Source: Clostridiaceae bacterium (GTDB taxonomy: Bacteria; Bacillota_A; Clostridia; Acetivibrionales; Acetivibrionaceae). Taken from it: a stretch of 8,035 nucleotides of DNA. Shown here piece after piece: positions 1 through 7,218 of this stretch (position 1 is the stretch's first letter; each line of letters opens with the position of its first letter). Both the position numbers and the translations under genes were made by a program. A model generated the notes under the pieces. The model was not told the origin of the DNA and searched no databases. It saw nothing but the letters and a program-made list of their open reading frames with translations. The DNA lies in assembly GCA_012513545.1 (NCBI GenBank), contig JAAZCB010001253.1, positions 1 to 8,035 of the forward strand. Reading direction: 5' to 3'.

Positions 1-390
1 TATGATAACAGCATCATTTATATGATGAGGAAGAGGCTCATTCCTGACTCCGGCAATATATATATTACACCTGTTCAAAGGTACCAGTATCTTTCTTGCT
101 GCACTTTCGGCAATTGCTTTTGCCATAAGGGGAGTCAGTTCTCCAAGCATCGAATTGGCTGCAACGATTCCCACAGCCCCCATTATAACATCAACCTTCC
201 TGGAATTTACAACAATTGCATTTTCACCGGAGGCACCTTCATCAGCACCGGCTTTGAGCATTAATGAAGTAGCCAGTGCATTCGTACCGAGCGCAATTAT
301 TTCTACAGTTGCTCCCAATTCACACCGGAGTTTCTCAACTATTGCTTTTCCCATACCGCCTCCCTGGCCATCAATAACCGCAATACGCAT
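1..390 (-). CDS. DUF3842 family protein, C-terminal end beyond the window
   Basis: An open frame of 130 codons starts with ATG at 390 and runs off the left edge without a stop. The protein begins MRIAVIDGQGGGMGKAIVEK, a hydrophobic strand followed by a glycine-rich turn (G8, G10-G12, G14) as in Rossmann-type nucleotide-binding folds. I recognise this as the DUF3842 family, small proteins of about 135-140 residues with no established function, so only a few residues are probably missing. The rest alternates hydrophobic strands and Ala-rich helices, for example IIALGTNALATS (residues 33-44) and VDVIMGAVGIVAANSM (64-79). GGAGGAGTATT directly before the ATG (401-391) is a strong ribosome binding site. 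The gene follows the SprT-like gene on the same strand after 78 bases and is probably co-transcribed with it. Nucleotide binding is inferred from the turn only. Confidence 0.85.
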   Translation of the reverse strand, partial: MRIAVIDGQGGGMGKAIVEKLRCELGATVEIIALGTNALATSLMLKAGADEGASGENAIVVNSRKVDVIMGAVGIVAANSMLGELTPLMAKAIAESAARKILVPLNRCNIYIAGVRNEPLPHHINDAVII

Positions 391-434
391 AATACTCCTC
401 CATAATCCATATTAATATAACTAATACCAGGTAC

Positions 435-477
435 CTGAATTAATGTCCGGAAATACTCTCTGGAAATGTTAATTCAG
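435..477 (-). repeat. Intergenic hairpin overlapping the sprT-like stop codon
   Basis: CTGAATTAA (435-443) is the exact reverse complement of TTAATTCAG (469-477). Inside it TCCGG (446-450) pairs with CTGGA (460-464) with one G-U, leaving a 9-base loop. The outer right arm includes the TAA stop of the SprT-like gene. A 10-bp palindrome, CAGGTACCTG (428-437), overlaps the left arm. No T-run follows on the minus strand, so this is not a canonical Rho-independent terminator. It may instead act as an RNA-processing or attenuation hairpin between two co-transcribed genes. Confidence 0.5.
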
Positions 478-1209
478 CATGCTTAACGGAACATAGTATT
501 TCGAATAACGGTTGCCATACCTGTCGGACAAAATGCCATTTTTGTCTTTTACCATAACAGTCGCCCTTTTATTGATGGAGTATATAATGCCACTCATGTT
601 TCTTCCATCAAAAGTAAAATTAACTGCATCACCAATATTGATTCCAAACTTCTGACTGGCAATTTGCCTGTGAGTCGGAAGTTTGTGATAACTCTCGGCA
701 CGTCCGAATATATTGTTTGCAATGCTCTTAAACCTGGTACCGCTGCATTTGGAATGTTTATACAGAATAAATTCAATTACATGGCATATTTCATGCTCAA
801 AAACAAGTAAAAGCGCCTGCAGGCTATTTTCCGTCCTGATGCCGCAGACCGTCTTGCTTCCTTCTATTAATCCATATTGGAAAAAGAAGTCTACACCTAT
901 TCTTATTTCTATTACCAACTCTTCTGGTTTAATTCTATCAACATTCTTAGGGCAAATAGTTAACCCGGCACTTTTTGTCATACGCCGGGACAATGAAAAC
1001 TTAAACCTGCACTTGCATTTTTCCTTGAACCAACTGCCAAAAAACAGCCTGTCATACAACTCAAATATCAGTTTTAAATCCATGTCTGATATTGTTTTAA
1101 TTGTATGGCTCTTTATATTTGGCGATTCTAAAATTAACATATCGCTTAATTCGGATCGTCTTTTTGAAATCAAATCGTAATTGTGTTTTTTGTTAATATA
1201 TTCAATCAT
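469..1209 (-). CDS. SprT-like domain zinc metalloprotease family protein
   Basis: A 246-residue protein. The region from about residue 43 to 170 resembles the SprT-like fold, with LKLIFELYDRLFFGSW (46-60) as its opening helix. The active-site helix is LLVFEHEICHVIEFILY, containing the HExxH metal-binding signature (H139, E140, H143). It is followed by SGTRFKSIANNIFG (156-169), matching the block that in SprT/Spartan proteins usually reads HGxxF and supplies the third zinc ligand. Here that position appears to be Ser156. A small beta-rich tail follows (about 190-243: GDAVNFTF, GIIYSINKRATVMV, YYVPL). Spartan relatives cut DNA-protein crosslinks, but the role of bacterial members is largely unknown, so substrate and activity are not assigned. 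The start is the ATG at 1209, preceded by AGGTGAAGG. DUF3842 lies 78 bases downstream. No signal peptide or membrane helix is visible, so it is probably cytoplasmic. Confidence 0.8.
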   Translation of the reverse strand: MIEYINKKHNYDLISKRRSELSDMLILESPNIKSHTIKTISDMDLKLIFELYDRLFFGSWFKEKCKCRFKFSLSRRMTKSAGLTICPKNVDRIKPEELVIEIRIGVDFFFQYGLIEGSKTVCGIRTENSLQALLLVFEHEICHVIEFILYKHSKCSGTRFKSIANNIFGRAESYHKLPTHRQIASQKFGINIGDAVNFTFDGRNMSGIIYSINKRATVMVKDKNGILSDRYGNRYSKYYVPLSMLN

Positions 1210-1244
1210 TGACCTTCACCTAAAGGGTTTATGTTCCAAAAGAG

Positions 1245-1289
1245 CTCATATTTTAAGCTTAAATGCCTTTATTATGCTTAAAATATGAG
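1245..1289. repeat. Perfect 14-bp inverted repeat, candidate operator
   Basis: CTCATATTTTAAGC (1245-1258) and GCTTAAAATATGAG (1276-1289) are exact reverse complements separated by 17 bases. The arm centres are 31 bp apart, about three helical turns. The right arm falls almost exactly in the -35/-10 spacer of the predicted sprT-like promoter, and the left arm lies just after the expected transcription start. If that promoter is right, the RNA would not contain both arms. This favours a protein-binding site on DNA over an RNA hairpin. Confidence 0.6.
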
Positions 1290-1298
1290 TATCTTCAA
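1271..1298 (-). promoter_or_regulatory. Predicted sigma-A promoter of the sprT-like gene
   Basis: On the minus strand TTGAAG (1298-1293) and CATAAT (1276-1271) are separated by 16 bases, matching -35 and -10 consensus at 4/6 and 5/6. The transcript would start near 1264, about 55 bases before the ATG at 1209. The call is by eye. The region is AT-rich, so chance matches are possible. Confidence 0.4.
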
Positions 1299-1413
1299 TA
1301 TCTGTTATAAACCATAATTTTATATAGCTCCATCTCAAGTATACAAATCTGTTTCACCAATATTTTATTAGTACGTCCGAAAATATGCAAGGGTTTAATC
1401 AGGAATTTCAAAC

Positions 1414-1432
1414 AATAAGTTTTGAACTTATT
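1414..1432. repeat. Small palindrome upstream of the zinc-ribbon gene
   Basis: AATAAGT (1414-1420), a 5-base centre TTTGA, and ACTTATT (1426-1432) form a perfect 7-bp inverted repeat. It lies about 55 bp upstream of the -10 box at 1491. The size and spacing would suit a dimeric regulator, but short AT-rich palindromes also arise by chance. Confidence 0.3.
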
Positions 1433-1487
1433 AACAACAACATTTAAATAAACAATATGCAAAAAAATTTCGTACTAAATATAAATA

Positions 1488-1496
1488 TGATATAAT
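1488..1496 (+). promoter_or_regulatory. Extended -10 promoter of the zinc-ribbon gene
   Basis: TGATATAAT is a consensus -10 hexamer (TATAAT, 1491-1496) with the upstream TG of extended -10 promoters. The position 17 bp further up reads TTTCGT, a poor -35, which extended -10 promoters tolerate. The transcript would start near 1503, leaving a leader of about 40 bases that contains the ribosome binding site. Confidence 0.55.
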
Positions 1497-1544
1497 TATC
1501 GGTACTTAGCTTGCCTGATTTATATTTTAGGAAGGGAGAATTAT

Positions 1545-1898
1545 ATGACTAAGAAGATATGTAAAATATGTGGAGAAATTAACAGCAGTAATTCAGTGTA
1601 TTGTGCAAATTGTCAAACCTCATTAAATGATGCCAAAAAAAAAGAAGATACTCAGAAATTTGTGAATTATGGCACGATTGATTCAAAATACATAGGAAAC
1701 CCATCTGTCGTAAGAACGTTTGAATGGCTAATAATCCTGATTATATTGGCAATTCCAATAGTTAATATCATTATGTTAATTGTTATAGCCTTCACCTGGC
1801 AAAACGATAATATCAAAAATTTTGGTAGAGCATCGTTGATACTATCTGTTGCAGGGTTTGTACTTTTATTGTTATTGAGATCGTGCACCCTATTATGA
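1545..1898 (+). CDS. Small zinc-ribbon protein with two membrane helices
   Basis: A 117-residue protein. The N-terminus carries a CxxC-x10-CxxC zinc ribbon (C6, C9, C20, C23; KICKICGEI and YCANCQTSL), a common module of short clostridial and bacillar membrane proteins. A polar, Lys-rich linker follows (about 28-58). Two hydrophobic segments come next: residues 60-85 (WLIILIILAIPIVNIIMLIV and onward) and 96-116 (LILSVAGFVLLLLLRSCTLL). The zinc ribbon most likely faces the cytoplasm, since no signal peptide precedes it. AGGAAGGGAG ends six bases before the ATG and supports this start. The gene stands alone, divergent from the SprT-like gene and convergent with clpB. I do not recognise a specific family or function. 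Regulatory or anchoring roles are possible but unsupported. Confidence 0.75.
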   Translation: MTKKICKICGEINSSNSVYCANCQTSLNDAKKKEDTQKFVNYGTIDSKYIGNPSVVRTFEWLIILIILAIPIVNIIMLIVIAFTWQNDNIKNFGRASLILSVAGFVLLLLLRSCTLL

Positions 1899-2019
1899 AA
1901 AATCAATTTGTTCAACCTGCCTGGGAACTTATTCTGTGAATTAAAGAATTGATATGCAAAATAAATGCTTCCATAGGATATGATTAGTTTGAGCTACTTT
2001 TTAAGATGCCCGGCATAAA

Positions 2020-2069
2020 TAATGCTCTATCCCTTTATTGATATTGCACTTATATTGGATAGAGCATTA
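2020..2069. terminator. Hairpin between convergent genes, candidate bidirectional terminator
   Basis: TAATGCTCTATCC (2020-2032) and GGATAGAGCATTA (2057-2069) are a perfect 13-bp inverted repeat with a 24-base loop. It lies 20 bases past the clpB stop and about 120 past the zinc-ribbon stop. Tails are only weakly T-rich (CTCATATTTTATAT on plus; TTTATGCC on minus) and the loop is long. Termination is plausible from position, not proven. Confidence 0.5.
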
Positions 2070-2088
2070 CTCATATTTTATATACGGC

Positions 2089-4692
2089 TTATCCCAATTT
2101 CTCTTCTGCGCCAATTTTAAGCTCGCCGTCTGCAAGGTCTATAACTATGTTTTCACCTTCTATTATTTCACCTTTTATGATCATCTTTCCTATGCCGGTT
2201 TCAATAAATTTCTGCATGTACCTTTTCACAGGTCTTGCACCGAAAACAGGGTTGTAGGCATTTTGCGCCATGTACTGCTTTGCCCGCTCAGTCACTATAA
2301 GATTTATACGCCTGTCATCAAGCCTTCTTTGAACATTGTCAAGAGCAAGATCAATAATTTTGATAATCTCCTGAAGTCTTAACGGTTTAAACAGTACAAC
2401 CTCATCAACACGGTTTAAAAACTCGGGTTTAAAATATCGGTTCAGTTCTCCTAAAACCTTGTCTTCAACAGGCTTTTCAATTCCTCCGTCCTCTCCTATA
2501 CCATCAAGCAGGTGCTGGCTTCCTATATTGGAGGTCATAATTACAACGGTATTTTTAAAGTTCACTGTTCTCCCCTGGCTATCTGTAAGGCGTCCGTCAT
2601 CTAAAAGCTGCAAAAGCACGTTAAACACTTCAGGATGAGCCTTTTCAATCTCGTCAAAAAGTATTACGCAGTAAGGCTTTCTTCTTACAGCCTCAGTCAG
2701 CTGTCCGCCTTCCTCATACCCTACATATCCGGGAGGTGCCCCTATCAGCCTTGCGACAGCATGTTTTTCCATGTACTCGGACATGTCAATCCTTATAACA
2801 TTGTCCTCACTGTCAAACAGCGCCTCGGACAATGCTTTGGCAAGCTCGGTTTTACCGACTCCGGTAGGACCAAGAAAAATAAATGAGCCTATGGGTTTAC
2901 CCGGGTCCTTGAGCCCGGATCGTGCACGGATTACTGCACTGCTGACAGCCGATACAGCCTCGTCCTGCCCTACTACCCTTTTATGCAGTATGTCTTCAAG
3001 GTTTAAGAGTTTATCCTTTTCATTTTCAACAAGTCTTGTTACAGGTATTCCAGTCCATCTTGAAACAATCTCGGCTATCTCTTCCTCCGTAACTTCTTCT
3101 TTTAGCAAAACTGCCTGGCTTGATTTTTTACGCTGTTTTTCCTCCTCAAGCTCTTTTTGCAGCTCAGGCAGACGCCCATGCTTTAAAATGGCAAGTTCGT
3201 CAAGATCATAGGACCTTTCTGCTTCTTCTATCTGTCTTTTGACCTCTTCTATTCTCTGCTTCAAGTCCTTTTCCCTCTTTATATTCTCTTTTTCAAGCTC
3301 CCACTGGGCTTTCATTCCCCCGGACTTTTCCTTCAGGGAGGATATTTCCTTCTCAAGGTTTAAAAGTCTGTCTTTAGATACCGGATCCTCCTCCTTTTTG
3401 AGGGCCTGCCGCTCTATTTCAAGCTGCATTATACGCCTTTGTATTTCATCAATTTCTGTCGGCATGCTGTCTATTTCTGTCCTTATCATGGCAGCCGCTT
3501 CATCCATAAGGTCTATAGCCTTATCAGGCAAAAACCTGTCGCTGATATACCTGTTTGACAATACACTGCATGCTATAATTGCATTATCGGTTATTCTGAC
3601 GCCATGGTGGATTTCAAAGCGTTCCTTCAGCCCGCGAAGGATTGAAATGGTATCCTCAACCGTAGGCTGGTCCACCACAATAGGCTGAAACCGCCTCTCA
3701 AGGGCAGCATCCTTTTCAATATACTTCCTGTATTCATCAAGAGTAGTTGCACCTATACAGTGAAGCTCTCCCCTTGCCAGCATAGGCTTTAGAATATTGC
3801 CGGCATCCATTGCTCCTTCCGCTTTTCCCGCCCCAACTATGTTGTGCAGTTCATCAATAAAAAGGACAATTCTGCCGTTTGACTTGTTAACATCATTCAG
3901 TACGGCTTTAAGCCTTTCTTCAAATTCTCCCCTGTATTTGGCTCCGGCAATTAAAGCTCCCATATCAAGGGCAAAAATCGTTTTGTCCTTTAAACCCTCG
4001 GGAACGTCTCCCTTTAATATTCTCTGTGCAAGCCCTTCAACAACAGCCGTCTTGCCCACACCCGGTTCACCTATAAGTACAGGGTTGTTCTTTGTCCTTC
4101 TGGATAAAATCCTTATTGCACGCCTGATTTCAGCATCTCTCCCAATTACCGGATCAAGCTTTCCCATTCTTGCAAGCTCAACCAGGTCACGCCCGAACCT
4201 ATTTAATGCATCATAGGTCTCTTCAGGGTTTCTCGAGGTTATCCTCTGGTTACTCCTTACCTTTCCAAGAGCTGCCATAAATTTCTCCAGATTAATTCCA
4301 TAGCGTTTGAATATTCTCTGAGCCGAACTGTCCCTTTCTTTCAGAAGAGCCATATAAATATGCTCCACACCGGTATACTCATCCTTAAAACGTTTTGCTT
4401 CGTCCTCTGCATGGATAAGGAGTTCTGTAAACCTTCTGGTCGCATACAAGTTTGAAGCACCGCCACCATGCACCTTTGGCAGCTTTTCAAGTTCTCTTTC
4501 AATATCCTTTGCATATATAAGAACATCCTGCCCCATATACCCGATAAGTTTAGGTATAAGCCCATCTTCCTGGGTTACAAGAGCAAGATGCATATGTTCC
4601 CCGTCAACCTGTTGATGTCCCAGACGAACTGCAATTTCCTGAGCAGCCGCAACAGTTTCCTGAGCCTTTTGTGTAAACTTCTCAATGTTCAT
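2089..4692 (-). CDS. clpB: ATP-dependent chaperone ClpB (Hsp100 disaggregase)
   Basis: 867 residues, full length for ClpB. This cytoplasmic hexameric AAA+ machine pulls polypeptides out of aggregates together with DnaK/DnaJ/GrpE. The order is: Clp N-domain (about 1-145); first AAA+ module with Walker A GEPGVGKT (208-215), pore-loop Tyr253 in KYRG, Walker B VLFIDE (276-281) and arginine fingers R333/R334; a long coiled-coil middle domain (about 410-525), the DnaK docking region that separates ClpB from ClpA and ClpX; and a second module with Walker A GPTGVGKT (608-615), pore loop GYVG (655-658), Walker B VILFDE (676-681), arginine finger R761 and sensor-2 GAR (818-820). All catalytic residues are intact. 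No ClpP-binding tripeptide loop is evident, consistent with a disaggregase and not a protease partner. AGGGGGGAT precedes the ATG. The J-domain gene lies 18 bases upstream, so both are read from the CtsR-type promoter at 5858-5830. Confidence 0.98.
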   Translation of the reverse strand: MNIEKFTQKAQETVAAAQEIAVRLGHQQVDGEHMHLALVTQEDGLIPKLIGYMGQDVLIYAKDIERELEKLPKVHGGGASNLYATRRFTELLIHAEDEAKRFKDEYTGVEHIYMALLKERDSSAQRIFKRYGINLEKFMAALGKVRSNQRITSRNPEETYDALNRFGRDLVELARMGKLDPVIGRDAEIRRAIRILSRRTKNNPVLIGEPGVGKTAVVEGLAQRILKGDVPEGLKDKTIFALDMGALIAGAKYRGEFEERLKAVLNDVNKSNGRIVLFIDELHNIVGAGKAEGAMDAGNILKPMLARGELHCIGATTLDEYRKYIEKDAALERRFQPIVVDQPTVEDTISILRGLKERFEIHHGVRITDNAIIACSVLSNRYISDRFLPDKAIDLMDEAAAMIRTEIDSMPTEIDEIQRRIMQLEIERQALKKEEDPVSKDRLLNLEKEISSLKEKSGGMKAQWELEKENIKREKDLKQRIEEVKRQIEEAERSYDLDELAILKHGRLPELQKELEEEKQRKKSSQAVLLKEEVTEEEIAEIVSRWTGIPVTRLVENEKDKLLNLEDILHKRVVGQDEAVSAVSSAVIRARSGLKDPGKPIGSFIFLGPTGVGKTELAKALSEALFDSEDNVIRIDMSEYMEKHAVARLIGAPPGYVGYEEGGQLTEAVRRKPYCVILFDEIEKAHPEVFNVLLQLLDDGRLTDSQGRTVNFKNTVVIMTSNIGSQHLLDGIGEDGGIEKPVEDKVLGELNRYFKPEFLNRVDEVVLFKPLRLQEIIKIIDLALDNVQRRLDDRRINLIVTERAKQYMAQNAYNPVFGARPVKRYMQKFIETGIGKMIIKGEIIEGENIVIDLADGELKIGAEEKLG

Positions 4693-4710
4693 GGAATATC
4701 CCCCCTGTCT

Positions 4711-5643
4711 TTACCTGACCTTTGAACTATGTCTCAGCTTTTCAAACAGTTCTTTCATCTCCTGGGTTATTTCAGTCGGATTTACTATGCGGACTCTTAT
4801 ATAAAGATCACCTCTTCTCCCGGTTCTATCAATATATCCTTTTCCCGCAGCACGTATTTTACTGTCTGTCTGTATCCCTGCTGGTACTTTGACCAAAATT
4901 CTTCCATCAACTGTTTCAACTGCTGTCTCAGTTCCTAATGCAGCATCCCACGGCAATATATCCAGGGTTGTTGTAAGATTGTTTCCGTTAAGGGTGAAGC
5001 GTTCGCTTTGCTTTATCCTCACAACAAGCAGCAAATCGCCATTTTTCCCGCCGCCGATTCCTGCTTTTCCCTGTCCCTTAAGCCTGATTATTTCTCCGTC
5101 TTTTACACCCCTAGGAATCTTGAAGGTTAGGCCTTTTCCTGAGTCCCCGCCTTTGATGGAAATCCTTTTATCTACTCCCCTAAAAGCTTCTTCTACAGTA
5201 ATATCTATTTCAGCCTCGATATCTTCACCCTCATGGGAAAAACCCATACCCCTTCTTCCGGTTCTGGCTTGATTGAATATATCTCCGATATCAAAACCGT
5301 CTCCTCCAAAAAACATATTGAAGAAATCACTATAAGCTCCCGGTCCTCCCGATCTGAACTCGTACTTCACATTATTTCCGAACCCATACTTTGAGGGGTC
5401 AAAGTCATAACCATTCTGGAAGTTATACTCACTCCCGAAATTGTCGTATTTTTTTCTCTTCTCAGAATCACCTAGAACTTCATACGCTTCATTAATGTCT
5501 TTGAATTTTTCCTCAGCCTTCTTATCTCCGGGATTTGTGTCAGGATGGTACTTTTTTGCCAGTTTCCTGTAAGATTTCTTAATATCATCCCCGGATGCAG
5601 TCTTTTCAACACCGAGAATGCTGTAATAATCTTTATACTGCAT
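4711..5643 (-). CDS. Class II J-domain co-chaperone (CbpA-like DnaJ protein)
   Basis: 310 residues from the ATG at 5643. It should stimulate DnaK ATPase and deliver misfolded proteins to it. The J-domain (about 1-68) has the essential HPD motif at 33-35 ([10 protein letters not shown]). A Gly/Phe-rich stretch follows (about 69-138), then two beta-sandwich client-binding domains (about 139-215 and 216-290) and a short dimerisation helix. The zinc-finger CxxCxGxG repeats of canonical DnaJ are absent; the protein has no cysteine at all, placing it in class II with CbpA and DnaJB1. The frame could start ten codons earlier at 5673, but AAGGAGGG (5658-5651) ends seven bases before the chosen ATG and the J-domain begins at once. 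It is first in an operon with clpB, 18 bases away, and is preceded by a CtsR-type operator. The canonical dnaJ is probably elsewhere, with dnaK; that is inference. Confidence 0.93.
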   Translation of the reverse strand: MQYKDYYSILGVEKTASGDDIKKSYRKLAKKYHPDTNPGDKKAEEKFKDINEAYEVLGDSEKRKKYDNFGSEYNFQNGYDFDPSKYGFGNNVKYEFRSGGPGAYSDFFNMFFGGDGFDIGDIFNQARTGRRGMGFSHEGEDIEAEIDITVEEAFRGVDKRISIKGGDSGKGLTFKIPRGVKDGEIIRLKGQGKAGIGGGKNGDLLLVVRIKQSERFTLNGNNLTTTLDILPWDAALGTETAVETVDGRILVKVPAGIQTDSKIRAAGKGYIDRTGRRGDLYIRVRIVNPTEITQEMKELFEKLRHSSKVR

Positions 5644-5803
5644 AAACAATCCCTCCTTGCTGCTAACTTTCAATTAATAACCAACTGTATTATTAGTATT
5701 TTTATTAAATAAAGAAATTTATGCCTCAAACATTCTGAATATATTAGTGAACGCTGAATAACATCAGTATGAGGCTAAAATACAGTCAAATTAAAATTGT
5801 GAC

Positions 5804-5820
5804 TTTGACTTTCTTTGACC
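5804..5820 (-). promoter_or_regulatory. CtsR operator of the J-protein-clpB operon
   Basis: On the minus strand the site reads GGTCAAA-GAA-AGTCAAA, an exact fit to the CtsR consensus of two (A/G)GTCAAA heptads separated by NAN. CtsR represses clp and other heat-shock genes in Firmicutes and is inactivated on heating. The site begins a few bases after the predicted transcription start, where a repressor would block initiation. A further AGTCAAA in the opposite orientation lies at 5784-5790. ctsR itself is not in the window. Confidence 0.88.
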
Positions 5821-5829
5821 TTTAAATTA

Positions 5830-5858
5830 ATCATATCAAAGGATAAATTTTGAATCAA
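5830..5858 (-). promoter_or_regulatory. Predicted sigma-A promoter of the J-protein-clpB operon
   Basis: TTGATT (5858-5853) and TATGAT (5835-5830) are 17 bases apart on the minus strand, matching consensus at 4/6 and 5/6. Initiation near 5823 would put the CtsR operator at roughly +3 to +20, a classic repression arrangement, and leave a leader of about 180 bases. Within that leader GCCTCA (minus 5775-5770) can pair with TGAGGC (minus 5728-5723). No CIRCE element is visible. The remaining spacer back to the cobT stop (5859-5959) shows only a weak hairpin (5861-5899). Confidence 0.6.
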
Positions 5859-5959
5859 AACCTATAATCAGAAATTTTTCCTCAACTTAATTTAATAGGC
5901 AATCAGACTGTTTATTTGCTTCAATTTTCGTAAAATCACTCGTGTTCTCTTTAAATATT

Positions 5960-7051
5960 TTATTTACAGCTCTTCCCTTCCTGCAAACGGACATCAACAA
6001 GGTGTTCGTTTGCCATTTGAACATCACCGAAGGTAGCCATTTGATTCATTATACATAAAGCAGCTTCAACAACATTAAACATTAAAGCACATCCAGTACC
6101 TTCTCCTAATCTCATTTCAAGGTTCAGAGCCGGCTTAAGTCCCATCTCTTTTACGATAACGTTATAACCCGGTTCTGCCGAACAATGCGAAGCTATCATA
6201 TAGTCCTTTGCCAAAGGGTTGATTTTCCAGGCTGTCAAAGCTGCTGCTGCTGAAATGAAGCCGTCAATTACAACGGGTGTTTTATTTGCAGCCGCCGCCA
6301 AAAAGCAGCCAGTGAGCCCTGCAATATCGAAACCGCCTACTTTTGCCAGTACGTCTATGGGATTATTCTTATCAGGTTGATTACTTTTTACTGCATTATC
6401 AATAATCGACTTCTTTTTGTTTAACCCATCTTCTGTAAGTCCTGTTCCTACGCCTACCGCGTCTTCGCTGCTGCAGCCTGTAAATGCCATTAATACTGCA
6501 CTGCTGGTGCTTGTATTACCAATCCCCATCTCACCTGTTCCAATTATGTCATATCCTTGATCTATCAGACCTTGTGTTACATCAATGCCTATTTCAATTG
6601 CCTTTACCGCTTCTTCTTCAGTCATGGCAGGGCCTTTGGCAAAATTCCATGTTCCGTTCCGGATTTTCCTGTTTAATATAATGTTTGAGTTATACTCGTG
6701 TTTAATGCCAATATCCACTACTCTCAAATCAGCTCCTGCGTGTTTGCAAAGCACACCAATACCTGCCACACCTCTAACCATGTTAACAGCCTGCATTGCA
6801 GTAATAAACTGGGGACTCGTGCTCACACCCTCATCGCATATACCATTGTCAGAAGCCATAACAACAACACATTTTTTCTGTATGCAATTGTTTATCTTGC
6901 CAGTCATGCCAGCTATTTTAACAGCAATCTCCTCAAGTCTTCCGAGACTTCCTATAGGCTTAATCAAGCTGTTCATTCTCTCAGATGCCTTATATAACGC
7001 TTCCTCATCTAAAGGCTTAATTCTTTTCACAATAGAATTTAGTAGTTCCAT
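5960..7051 (-). CDS. cobT: Nicotinate-nucleotide:dimethylbenzimidazole phosphoribosyltransferase
   Basis: 363 residues. CobT transfers phosphoribose from nicotinate mononucleotide to 5,6-dimethylbenzimidazole or another lower-ligand base, giving the alpha-riboside phosphate that is later attached to cobinamide. The family signatures are intact: MNSLIKPIGSLGRLE near the N-terminus (26-40), ASDNGICDEGVS (66-77), the glycine-rich GEMGIGNTSTSSA (173-185), VGGFDIAGLTG (238-248), SHCSAEPG (288-295) and LGEGTGCALMFN (315-326), whose Glu317 is the expected catalytic base. The ATG at 7051 is preferred over the in-frame ATG at 7075 because AGGGGGAG sits nine bases before it and the earlier codon has no good site. 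A riboswitch and terminator in the leader predict repression by adenosylcobalamin. Neither cobS, cobU nor cobC is adjacent, so this cobT is separated from the other nucleotide-loop genes or serves salvage. Confidence 0.96.
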   Translation of the reverse strand: MELLNSIVKRIKPLDEEALYKASERMNSLIKPIGSLGRLEEIAVKIAGMTGKINNCIQKKCVVVMASDNGICDEGVSTSPQFITAMQAVNMVRGVAGIGVLCKHAGADLRVVDIGIKHEYNSNIILNRKIRNGTWNFAKGPAMTEEEAVKAIEIGIDVTQGLIDQGYDIIGTGEMGIGNTSTSSAVLMAFTGCSSEDAVGVGTGLTEDGLNKKKSIIDNAVKSNQPDKNNPIDVLAKVGGFDIAGLTGCFLAAAANKTPVVIDGFISAAAALTAWKINPLAKDYMIASHCSAEPGYNVIVKEMGLKPALNLEMRLGEGTGCALMFNVVEAALCIMNQMATFGDVQMANEHLVDVRLQEGKSCK

Positions 7052-7110
7052 AAACACATGCTCCCCCTTATACATATAATAATTTCAGTTCATTAAACCA
7101 CTTGCAATTT

Positions 7111-7142
7111 AAAAACCCACCTGTCCTACATGGACAAATGGG
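7111..7142 (-). terminator. Intrinsic terminator of the riboswitch expression platform
   Basis: On the minus strand CCCATTTGTCC (7142-7132) and GGACAGGTGGG (7126-7116) form an 11-bp stem with two G-U pairs and a 5-base loop, followed at once by TTTTT (7115-7111). It stands between the B12 riboswitch and the cobT ribosome binding site, so it most likely stops transcription when cobalamin is bound. CCTAC at minus 7200-7196 could pair with GTAGG (7129-7125), taking the loop edge and stem base into an alternative structure; this is a possible antiterminator contact, not a demonstrated one. Confidence 0.88.
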
Positions 7143-7218
7143 AATATTACTTGTACTTTTAGCGTAACAAAGTCATTTTCATCTCCCTATCTCTCGTAGG
7201 TTTAGCAATGAATCATAA

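Noticed and set aside
155..415. An 86-residue plus-strand open frame
   Set aside because: It is antisense to the DUF3842 gene, whose start, ribosome binding site and family match are clear.
713..1180. A 155-residue plus-strand open frame
   Set aside because: It lies antisense inside the SprT-like gene, has no ribosome binding site, and its composition is that of a shadow frame.
2005..2015. ATGCCCGGCAT palindrome as a terminator
   Set aside because: Its single-base centre cannot form a loop. The nearby 2020-2069 hairpin is the better candidate.
5644..5673. Longer J-protein start at 5673
   Set aside because: The ten extra residues do not resemble a J-domain, and the AAGGAGGG site lies inside them, directing initiation to 5643.
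5674..5959. CIRCE (HrcA) operator upstream of the J-protein
   Set aside because: No TTAGCACTC-N9-GAGTGCTAA-like inverted repeat is present; the operator matches CtsR.
7052..7075. Longer CobT start at 7075
   Set aside because: The AGGGGGAG site lies inside the extension and fits the ATG at 7051.
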